64,000 bases of DNA from Spirochaetota bacterium (GTDB lineage Bacteria > Spirochaetota > Spirochaetia > Treponematales > Treponemataceae), in NCBI GenBank assembly GCA_023443865.1, contig JAEZST010000021.1:43557-107556 (forward strand), in the 5' to 3' direction. The stretch's first letter is position 1. Each line of letters starts with the position of its first letter. The notes below the pieces were generated by a model that did no database searches, had not been told where the DNA came from, and saw nothing but the letters and a program-made list of their open reading frames with translations. Shown in pieces: positions 32,180 to 39,127 of the stretch. The position numbers were made by a program, and so were the translations under genes.

Positions 32180-33621
32180 AAGGTGTCGAGTATCGGGGCG
32201 TAACGTCGGTAGACGGGCCCATCGTAATCGTGAAACGCCGCGAAAACGTGTCTTTTGGCGAAATCACCGCCGTACGCGATTCCTCCGGGGCCGTGCGGAC
32301 GGGTAGGATAATCGACGTTTCCGAGGAATATTGCGTAGTGCAGATTTTCGGATCCACCTCGGGCCTGAGTCTCGATGAAACGACCGTGGAATTCCTTGAA
32401 TCGCCGATGGAGCTGCGGGTTTCCGAGGGCATAATGGGGCGAATCTTCAACGGGCTCGGAAAGCCCATAGACGGCTACCCCGAGATGTATTCCTCCAAGA
32501 TGGTGAACGTGAACGGGTTCCCGATCAATCCCTACGCCCGCGTATACCCGCGAGACTTTATCCAGACCGGCGTATCCGCCATCGACGGCATGAATACCCT
32601 TATCCGCGGGCAAAAGCTGCCCGTGTTTTCGGGGAACGGATTGCCCCATAACAAGCTCACGGCGCAGATAATCCGGCAGGCGAAAATCCTCTCGGCGGAC
32701 GAGAGTTTCGTGATGGTCTTCGCGGGCATGGGCATCAAGTACGACGTGGCCCGTTTTTTCATCGATACCTTCGAGGAATCGGGGGTACTCTCCCGGGTCG
32801 TCATGTTCCTCTCCCTGGCGGACGCGCCCTCGATCGAACGCATCGTTACGCCCCGCTGCGCCCTTACCGCCGCCGAGTACCTCGCCTTCGAGAAGAATAA
32901 GCACGTCCTCGTCGTTCTGACGGACATGACGAACTACTGCGAGGCGCTTCGGGAAATCTCCACCACGAGGGGAGAGGTTCCCGGCCGGAAAGGCTACCCG
33001 GGATACCTCTACTCCGATCTCGCCGAAATTTACGAGCGCGCGGGGAAGATCAAGGGATCCGACGGGTCTATTACGCAGATCCCCATCCTGTCCATGCCCA
33101 ACGACGATATATCCCATCCCATACCCGACCTTACCGGCTACATAACCGAGGGCCAGATCGTGTTGGACCGGGAGCTCTCCCAAAAAGGGGTGTACCCCCC
33201 CGTCGCGGGCCTGCCGAGCCTTTCTCGGCTCATGAAAGACGGTATCGGTCCGGGCATGACCCGGGAGGACCACAAGGACGTGTCGAGCCAGCTGTTCGCG
33301 GCCTACTCCAAGGTGAAGGGAATCCGGAACCTGGCGGCGATTATCGGCGAGGAGGAGCTTTCAGACGCGGACAAGCTCTATCTCAAGTTCGGCGAGCAAT
33401 TCGAGGGCCGGTTCCTCACCCAGGGCGAGTTCGAGAACCGTTCCATACAGGAAACCCTGGATCTGGGCTGGCGCCTCCTCTCCTTGCTTCCCCGTGCCGA
33501 CCTTTACCGCATTAAGAGCGAACTAATCGAGAAGTACATGCAGGCGGCCCTTGACTCCGCGAATGAATCGGGCCCGGTTCCGTCCGAATCGGCCGCCGCT
33601 TCCGAAGCCGGTCGGGGTTAA
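32176..33621 (+). CDS. atpB: V/A-type ATPase subunit B
   Basis: The 481-residue non-catalytic subunit alternates with A in the head. It has the N-terminal beta-barrel (EYRGVTSVDGPIVIV), the GRIFNGLGKPIDGYP segment, and the family core NTLIRGQKLPVFSGNGLPHNKL, where the P-loop is degenerate as expected. The VFAGMGIKYDVARFFIDTFEESG and GSITQIPILSMPNDDISHPIPDLTGYITEGQI blocks are standard. ATGA overlap with subunit A implies coupled translation at equal stoichiometry. A short Ser/Glu/Ala-rich tail ends the protein. Confidence 0.96.
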   Translation: MKGVEYRGVTSVDGPIVIVKRRENVSFGEITAVRDSSGAVRTGRIIDVSEEYCVVQIFGSTSGLSLDETTVEFLESPMELRVSEGIMGRIFNGLGKPIDGYPEMYSSKMVNVNGFPINPYARVYPRDFIQTGVSAIDGMNTLIRGQKLPVFSGNGLPHNKLTAQIIRQAKILSADESFVMVFAGMGIKYDVARFFIDTFEESGVLSRVVMFLSLADAPSIERIVTPRCALTAAEYLAFEKNKHVLVVLTDMTNYCEALREISTTRGEVPGRKGYPGYLYSDLAEIYERAGKIKGSDGSITQIPILSMPNDDISHPIPDLTGYITEGQIVLDRELSQKGVYPPVAGLPSLSRLMKDGIGPGMTREDHKDVSSQLFAAYSKVKGIRNLAAIIGEEELSDADKLYLKFGEQFEGRFLTQGEFENRSIQETLDLGWRLLSLLPRADLYRIKSELIEKYMQAALDSANESGPVPSESAAASEAGRG

Positions 33622-33624
33622 TAC

Positions 33625-34254
33625 ATGGCCCGCCTACCCGTCGCCCCCACGAAATCGAACCTTCTCGCCGTCAAGGAGCAGCTCAGTATCGCGAAGGACG
33701 GATACGAGCTATTGGAGCAGAAACGGGAAATCCTCGTCATGGAATTGATGCAAATGGTCGAGCGGGTGAAGCTCCTTGAAGCGGACATAGAAAAGCAGGT
33801 GGAGCGCGCATATCCCTCTCTCAAACGCATGTTCATGTCCGTCGGGCGGGATCGAACCGAGCGCGTCGCCCGTTCGGTCTCATACGATTTCTCCCTGACG
33901 GAAAAAAGTGTTATACTTGCAGGGATGAACTTTACGTCCATCTCGGTGGACCTGCCGAAACGGCGGCTCGCGTGGTCCTATCTCAATTCCTTCGCGGATT
34001 GCGACAAGGTAACCATCGAGTTTTTCGCGCTCCTAAAGCTATTGACCGAGATGGCTTCCATCAGGACCATCGTATGGCGTCTCGCCCGCGAGGTCAAAAA
34101 GACCCAAAGGCGCGTGAACGCGCTGGATAAGCAGGTAATTCCCCAAACGCGGGAAACCCGGGTATATATCGAGAGCGTGCTGGAGGAGAGGGAGCGGGAA
34201 AGCATCTTCGTCCTTAAGGCGCTCAAGGCTCGAAACGGAGGCGAACAACGATGA
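33625..34254 (+). CDS. atpD: V/A-type ATPase subunit D (central shaft)
   Basis: Subunit D is the coiled-coil axle turned by the A3B3 head. The 209-residue protein starts MARLPVAPTKSNLLAVKEQLSIAKDGYELLEQKREILVMEL, matching the family signature T-K-x-x-L-x-x-x-K-x-x-L-x-x-A-x-x-G-x-x-L-L-x-x-K-R, and closes with RRVNALDKQVIPQTRETRVYIESVLEERERESIFVLK, its second signature. It begins 3 bases after the B stop. Its end overlaps the next gene, a UspA-like protein, in an ATGA, so that protein is made together with the ATPase. Confidence 0.95.
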   Translation: MARLPVAPTKSNLLAVKEQLSIAKDGYELLEQKREILVMELMQMVERVKLLEADIEKQVERAYPSLKRMFMSVGRDRTERVARSVSYDFSLTEKSVILAGMNFTSISVDLPKRRLAWSYLNSFADCDKVTIEFFALLKLLTEMASIRTIVWRLAREVKKTQRRVNALDKQVIPQTRETRVYIESVLEERERESIFVLKALKARNGGEQR

Positions 34255-34736
34255 TCAAGCCCCTTTTCAAAAACGTGCTCGTTATGGTAAACGGCACCGA
34301 GGCCTCGATCAACGCGGTCAGATACGCTATACTCATGGCCAAACTGTATCAAAGCGACGTGCGCGCGGCCTACGTCGTCGACACGGCTACCATCCGCCAG
34401 CTGAGCCTGAACCGGATCTTCGTGGACGACGAAAGCCGCGATTACGAGCGGAGCCTGGAGCAAAACGGGCAGCGGTATCTCGCGTTCGTGGAGCAGCTCG
34501 GTAACGAAAAGGGCGTGAAGATCGAAACCGAACTGAGAAGGGGGGCGATCTGGTCCGAAATAGTGACCGTCGCCGAGGAGCGAAAAACCGATCTGATCCT
34601 ACTTGGCGGGACGGAAAGCACCCAATCGGACAAGGACGTTCTTTCGTCAACCCACAAGTCGATACTCGTGAACGCGCGCTGTTCCGTGCTGGTGGTAAAG
34701 GAAAAAACGGTCGAGCAGCTCTTTAAGCTGGCCTGA
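34251..34736 (+). CDS. Universal-stress-protein (UspA) family protein
   Basis: The 161-residue protein has the UspA fold: an N-terminal strand and helix (KNVLVMVNGTEASINAVRYAILMAKLYQSDVRAAYVVD), a variable middle, and DLILLGGTESTQSDKDVLSSTHKSILVNARCSVLVVKE, which matches the C-terminal G-x-x-G-x-x-x-x-x-x-x-x-x-G-S-x family region only loosely. The usual second Gly and the GS are replaced, so ATP binding may be lost. It overlaps the subunit D gene by 4 bases, making it the last member of the ATPase operon; that placement suggests a role tied to energy state or enzyme control. Confidence 0.82.
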   Translation: MIKPLFKNVLVMVNGTEASINAVRYAILMAKLYQSDVRAAYVVDTATIRQLSLNRIFVDDESRDYERSLEQNGQRYLAFVEQLGNEKGVKIETELRRGAIWSEIVTVAEERKTDLILLGGTESTQSDKDVLSSTHKSILVNARCSVLVVKEKTVEQLFKLA

Positions 34737-34762
34737 CCATCAAACAACGTCGGAGGTACTAA

Positions 34763-35173
34763 ATGCGCGTCGCGCTTATCACGTTTTTTCCGAGGAAGGA
34801 CGATTCCCTTTCCTCGATTCTCAAAAAGCTGCAGGGCGGTTCCGCCGAGCGGGGAAATCAGGTTGAGGTATTCAACGGTCACGAGGATCTTTCGAATACC
34901 CGTCTTACCATGTACGATTATATCGCTGTGGTAATGAAACCCGCAGGCCTATTCGGCGGGAAGATTCCCCCCAGGATCGCGGAATATCTCGCGACCTCCG
35001 GTACGATTTCCGGTAAGAAGGGCTGCGCACTGGTGGTGAAATCGGGCTTTGCGTCCAATAAGGCCTGCCAGAACCTCATGCGCGCCATGGAGGCCGAGGG
35101 GGTCAAGCTGGATTATTTCGAGGTCATTCGCGACGCTGACCATGCCGCGTGGGTCGGGAAAAAAATAGGCTGA
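34763..35173 (+). CDS. Flavodoxin-fold protein of unknown function
   Basis: The 136-residue protein has an alternating alpha/beta pattern like a flavodoxin: RVALITFFP at the start, YDYIAVVMKPAGLFGGKIPPRIAEYL in the middle and KKGCALVVKSGFASNKACQNLMRAMEAEG later. The phosphate-binding T/S-x-T-G-x-T loop of true flavodoxins is absent from the first loop (FFPRKDDSL), so FMN binding is doubtful. GGAGG precedes the ATG by 8 bases. It follows the UspA-like gene by 26 bases and precedes a J-domain gene. No precise function can be given. Confidence 0.7.
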   Translation: MRVALITFFPRKDDSLSSILKKLQGGSAERGNQVEVFNGHEDLSNTRLTMYDYIAVVMKPAGLFGGKIPPRIAEYLATSGTISGKKGCALVVKSGFASNKACQNLMRAMEAEGVKLDYFEVIRDADHAAWVGKKIG

Positions 35174-35181
35174 TTCCCTCC

Positions 35182-35997
35182 GTGATAGACTGTTACCAAA
35201 TTCTCGGCGTTTCGTCTTCCGCCTCCGCGGCCGAAATAAAGCGCGCTTATCGGCGCAAGGCGAAAGAGCTTCATCCCGACCTTTACGAGCACGTCGGTTC
35301 CGGCGATTATGCGGCCGCGCGGATGCGGGAGTTGATCGACGCGTACCAGACCCTTTCCGATCCGGAACGAAGGGCCGAATTCGACTCGGTCTATTCCGCG
35401 TACAGAAAGTTTACCGAGGGAGCGCCGAAGGAATCCCGGTTTGACTACCGCATGTGGCTCATGGAGCGGGCCGACGCTGAAAGCCGGGCAAAGCTGATAT
35501 TTTTCGATTTGCTACACGGGCTGGAGGAAGAGGCCGTTCGGGAATTTCGGGCGCGCCGGGAAGATCCCGCCGGTTTCGACCTTTCGCGCTACTTCGACCG
35601 GGAAGATTTCATGGATTGCGGCTTTATTCTCGCCGAGGAGCTATCCTTCCGGGACGATTGGTACGAGGCCTTCAATCTTCTGGTAGAGGTCATCAACCTG
35701 GAGCGCCGCAAGCCGTATTTCAAGCATTTTTTCCCGGAGGTAATCGCCTTCGCGCGCGACATCGCGCGCAACAGGATCGTGGGCGCCGTGTCCGACGAGC
35801 TTGCCCTGGACGCCTTGGAAACCGCGGTGGAGCTGCGGTTCGGCAAGAAGGACGACGCGTTCTTCCTCAAGCTGATGGCGGGATGCTACGAGCGGATCGG
35901 CGATTCCGAAACGGCCCGGGCCTGCCTCGGGGAGGCGCTCCGGTTGGACCCCAAACTGACGGGAATCCGCGATTTGAAAAAGAGACTGGGAGCATGA
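35182..35997 (+). CDS. J-domain protein with TPR-like C-terminus
   Basis: The 271-residue protein starts with a J domain (residues 1-65): CYQILGVSSSASAAEIKRAYRRKAKELHPDLYEH, with the essential HPD tripeptide, so it should stimulate an Hsp70 partner. There is no Gly/Phe linker, zinc domain or DnaJ C-terminal domain. The last 90 residues look like helical repeats and end in a TPR-like unit (FFLKLMAGCYERIGDSETARACLGEALRLDP). I start at the GTG 35182, just before the J domain; an upstream GTG at 35149 overlaps the previous gene. It is a specialised co-chaperone, not DnaJ itself. Confidence 0.8.
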   Translation: MIDCYQILGVSSSASAAEIKRAYRRKAKELHPDLYEHVGSGDYAAARMRELIDAYQTLSDPERRAEFDSVYSAYRKFTEGAPKESRFDYRMWLMERADAESRAKLIFFDLLHGLEEEAVREFRARREDPAGFDLSRYFDREDFMDCGFILAEELSFRDDWYEAFNLLVEVINLERRKPYFKHFFPEVIAFARDIARNRIVGAVSDELALDALETAVELRFGKKDDAFFLKLMAGCYERIGDSETARACLGEALRLDPKLTGIRDLKKRLGA

Positions 35998-36009
35998 AGG
36001 AGGCGACGG

Positions 36010-36771
36010 ATGATACGTATTAAGAACGAAAAGCAGATAGAGGGAATCAGGAAGTCCTGCAAGGCCTTGGCGCGCCTGTACCGGGAAATCGTTCCCGCCG
36101 TCAAAGAGGGCGTCACGACCGGAGAGATCGATGACCTTTGCGTCGCCTTCATCAAGAAAATCGGGGGCGTACCGGCCTGGTATTCCCAAAAATTTCCCGG
36201 CGCCGCGTGCATTTCCGTCAATAACGAGGTAATTCACGGCATACCCTCCCGTTCCCGCGTAATTAAAAAAGGCGATCTCGTTTCCCTGGATATCGGCATT
36301 GACCTGGGCGGCTATATAAGCGATTCCGCCGTAACCGTTCCCGTGGGCGATATTACCCCAAGGGACGCCGAGCTCCTGGAAACCGCCAAGCGCTGTCTCG
36401 ACGCGGGCATTTCCGCGTGCGTGAAGGGAAACCGCATCGGCGATATTTCGCGCGCCGTGTACGACGTGGCCGTGTCCAAGGGGTTCGGGGTCGTGTACGA
36501 GTATTGCGGCCATGGGGTTGGCTTGAGCGTCCACGAGGACCCGCAAATTCCGAACGTTCCCGAGCGGGGCCCCAATCCCCGCATCGTCGGCGGCATGGTC
36601 CTCGCCATTGAGCCCATGATCAACGCCGGCACCGGCGACGTGGACCTCCTGGACGACGGCTGGACCGTGGTAACCGCCGACGGCCGCAACTCGTGCCATA
36701 TGGAGCATACGGTCGCCGTGTTTCCCGACCATACCGAGGTCTTAACAATGTTAAATCCCGGCGAGGACTGA
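36010..36771 (+). CDS. map: Methionine aminopeptidase, type I
   Basis: MetAP removes the initiator Met from nascent proteins. The 253-residue protein has all five metal ligands in order: Asp in SLDIGID, Asp in ISDSAVT, His in YCGHGVG, Glu in LAIEPM and Glu in HMEHTV, plus the substrate His in SVHEDPQIPN. Length and order are those of the standard bacterial type I enzyme. A strong AAGGAGG site lies 8 bases upstream. It follows the J-domain gene by 12 bases and so is probably cotranscribed with it. Confidence 0.96.
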   Translation: MIRIKNEKQIEGIRKSCKALARLYREIVPAVKEGVTTGEIDDLCVAFIKKIGGVPAWYSQKFPGAACISVNNEVIHGIPSRSRVIKKGDLVSLDIGIDLGGYISDSAVTVPVGDITPRDAELLETAKRCLDAGISACVKGNRIGDISRAVYDVAVSKGFGVVYEYCGHGVGLSVHEDPQIPNVPERGPNPRIVGGMVLAIEPMINAGTGDVDLLDDGWTVVTADGRNSCHMEHTVAVFPDHTEVLTMLNPGED

Positions 36772-36853
36772 GCCGGAATGTAACCACCGGCGCCCCGATT
36801 TATTACCTTTATGTTACGTAAACGTTCTACAAAGTGCGTATTTGGAGGTTACC

Positions 36854-38344
36854 ATGAAAGCACTCACCAATAAGGCAGGCAAACAGATACTCGTCGTCGC
36901 CGCGGCGCTCGCGAGTTTCGCCCTCGTTGCCGTTTTTTCGACCCGGTCTCCCGGTTCGGCCCAGACGGTATACGCCGAATCTCCCTCGCGGATTTCTATG
37001 TCCGCCGATACGCTTTCCTTCCTCGAAGGAATGCAAAAGGCCAACCGCGCGGTTTCCGCCGGCCTGCTTCCCTCGGTCGTTACCCTTGACGTCACGGAAA
37101 CCAAGACCGTCGAAAATACCCCGATGGATACCAATCCCTGGTTTTTCTTCGGGAATCCCGACGATAACGGACAGGACGGCCAAACGCCCCAACGCGAATT
37201 TAAATCGGAGGGCCTCGGCTCGGGCGTAATCGTCCGCCGCGTCGGCAAGACGTGGTACCTGTTAACCAATCATCACGTAGCCGGCTCCGCCACGAAAATT
37301 ACCGTGAGACTCGACGACGGGCGCGAATTCGACGGAAAGCTCGTGGGCGCCGACGAGCGCAAGGATATCGCCCTAGTCTCGTTCGAGTCGGACGCGACCG
37401 ATATTCCCGTCGCCGCGCTCGGCGATTCGGATAGCGTTAAAACCGGCGACATCGTCTTCGCGATAGGCTCCCCGCTCGGCTATATGTCCTCGGTCACCCA
37501 GGGCATCGTGAGCGCGGTGGGCCGCGACGGCGGGCCAAACAATAACATCAACGATTTTATCCAAACAGACGCCGCCATTAACCAGGGCAATTCGGGCGGG
37601 CCGCTGGTAAACATTTACGGCGAGGTGGTGGGAATTAATTCCTGGATCGCCTCGCAGTCCGGCGGTTCCCAGGGATTGGGCTTCTCTATCCCCATAAACA
37701 ACGTGAAAAAGGCCATCGACGACTTCATAGACGACGGCAAAATAAAGTACGGCTGGCTCGGCGTCTCGCTGGTCGAGGCCGACGCCTCAACCCTGACCGA
37801 GCTTTCGCTAACGGGCCGAAAGGGCGCCTTGGCGAGCCAGGTATTCGCCAATTCCCCCGCGGCGAAAGGCGGCATCCTTCCCGGCGACTTCGTGATTGCC
37901 CTCAACGGACACGACGTTAAAACCGTGGACCAGCTGGTCCGTGACGTGGGCGACCTTCCCGCGGGCAAGGGCGCGGACTTTCGGGTGATACGGAACGGGA
38001 AGGAAACGGATTTGAAGGTCAAGATCGAGTCTCGAGACGAAAGCGTGGTCGCCGATTACAGTAAGCTTTGGCCCGGGTTCATACCGTATTCGCTTACCGA
38101 CGAAGTTCGGACCAGATTGAAATTGGACGCGAAACAGAAAGGCGTGGTCGTCGCGAACGTATGGGCAAAGAGTCCTGCGGCGGTTATGGGCTTGGTAGCC
38201 GGCGACGTTATCGTGAAGGTCAACGACAAGACGGTCAGCGACCTTCCGGGCTTCTATTCCCTTCTCGCCTCCGCCAAGGGCGACGTCTGGTTCGACGTGA
38301 TTCGCGAGGGGCAAACCGTATCCACCATGAGGTACAAGAAGTAA
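36854..38344 (+). CDS. HtrA/DegP-family periplasmic serine protease
   Basis: The 496-residue protein has an N-terminal signal or anchor helix (residues 9-30), a trypsin-like domain with catalytic His141 (TNHHVAG), Asp171 (RKDIALV) and Ser247 (QGNSGGPLV), and two PDZ domains (about 290-380 with GWLGVSLVEAD and 395-490 with GVVVANVWAKSPAAVMGL). It would degrade or hold misfolded envelope proteins. The LA loop contains a Trp/Phe/Asn/Asp-rich stretch (NPWFFFGNPDDNGQDGQTP) as in DegP-like proteins. GGAGG lies 6 bases before the ATG at 36854. A strong terminator follows the gene. Confidence 0.95.
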   Translation: MKALTNKAGKQILVVAAALASFALVAVFSTRSPGSAQTVYAESPSRISMSADTLSFLEGMQKANRAVSAGLLPSVVTLDVTETKTVENTPMDTNPWFFFGNPDDNGQDGQTPQREFKSEGLGSGVIVRRVGKTWYLLTNHHVAGSATKITVRLDDGREFDGKLVGADERKDIALVSFESDATDIPVAALGDSDSVKTGDIVFAIGSPLGYMSSVTQGIVSAVGRDGGPNNNINDFIQTDAAINQGNSGGPLVNIYGEVVGINSWIASQSGGSQGLGFSIPINNVKKAIDDFIDDGKIKYGWLGVSLVEADASTLTELSLTGRKGALASQVFANSPAAKGGILPGDFVIALNGHDVKTVDQLVRDVGDLPAGKGADFRVIRNGKETDLKVKIESRDESVVADYSKLWPGFIPYSLTDEVRTRLKLDAKQKGVVVANVWAKSPAAVMGLVAGDVIVKVNDKTVSDLPGFYSLLASAKGDVWFDVIREGQTVSTMRYKK

Positions 38345-38375
38345 CGTTCGGCGTATCCCGTCGAGGGACGCCGCG

Positions 38376-38411
38376 AAAGGGGACGGCTCTACCTGAGCCG
38401 TCCCCTTTTTT
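38376..38411 (+). terminator. Intrinsic terminator of the htrA-like gene
   Basis: GGGGACGGCTC and GAGCCGTCCCC pair perfectly around TACCT, with A-rich upstream and six T downstream. Confidence 0.92.
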
Positions 38412-38515
38412 GCGCTTACGGTCCATACGGCCTCCGCGCCCGTTACGGGCGGGCCCGTTTCCCTTGAGCAATCGCGAAAAAAGGGTTACATTGGTGAAAT
38501 GAGAGGTTTTTCAGC

Positions 38516-39127
38516 ATGAATAAGGAATTTCTGCCCTACGAGAAAGTTCGGAACAACGCGCTTAAGATGGCGTATCGCATTCATCAGGACGGATTTATTC
38601 CCGATATAATCTACGTGTCCCTCCGGGGCGGGGCGTATCTCGCGAACGTAATAAGCGAGTACTTCAAGATAGTGCGAAAGGAAGTCAGGCCGGTGCTGTA
38701 CGCCGCGGTCGTGGCCCGTTCCTATTCCGATATACGCCAGCGGGACCGCGTAATGGTGGACGGTTGGACCTATTCTCCCGAACACCTCCGTCACGGCGAC
38801 CGCATACTATTGATCGACGATATTTTCGATACCGGCCGCACGGTGAACCATCTCGTCGAGATACTTTTGGAGAAGGGAATTCCCCGAAAGGACATCAAGG
38901 TAGCCGTCCACGACTATAAATATTTCTCCTTCCACGAGGAGCAGCTTCCCATACAGCCGGATTATTGGTGCCGCAAGCACGAGATCGAGCGCCCCGAGGA
39001 CGACCGATGGATCCACTATATGAGCCACGAGCTTATAGGATTGAGCGAGGAGGAACTTGAAGAACATTACTACAAGTACGATCCGGAACTCAAACCCATC
39101 CTGTCGGTGTTAAACCGGAAGCCATGA
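38516..39127 (+). CDS. Phosphoribosyltransferase-family protein (HPRT/XPRT-like)
   Basis: The 203-residue protein has the type I PRTase fold: an N-terminal VSLRGGAYLANVISEYF strand-loop resembling the purine PRTase pyrophosphate loop, and the PRPP motif RILLIDDIFDTGRTVNHL near residues 98-115. The hood region and the Trp/Tyr-rich C-terminus (DYWCRKHEIERPEDDRWIHYM) suggest a 6-oxopurine or xanthine-type base. The last 45 residues form an additional acidic helix (SEEELEEHYYKYDPELKPILSVLN). Its end overlaps the start of the next gene in ATGA. Substrate is not assigned. Confidence 0.83.
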   Translation: MNKEFLPYEKVRNNALKMAYRIHQDGFIPDIIYVSLRGGAYLANVISEYFKIVRKEVRPVLYAAVVARSYSDIRQRDRVMVDGWTYSPEHLRHGDRILLIDDIFDTGRTVNHLVEILLEKGIPRKDIKVAVHDYKYFSFHEEQLPIQPDYWCRKHEIERPEDDRWIHYMSHELIGLSEEELEEHYYKYDPELKPILSVLNRKP

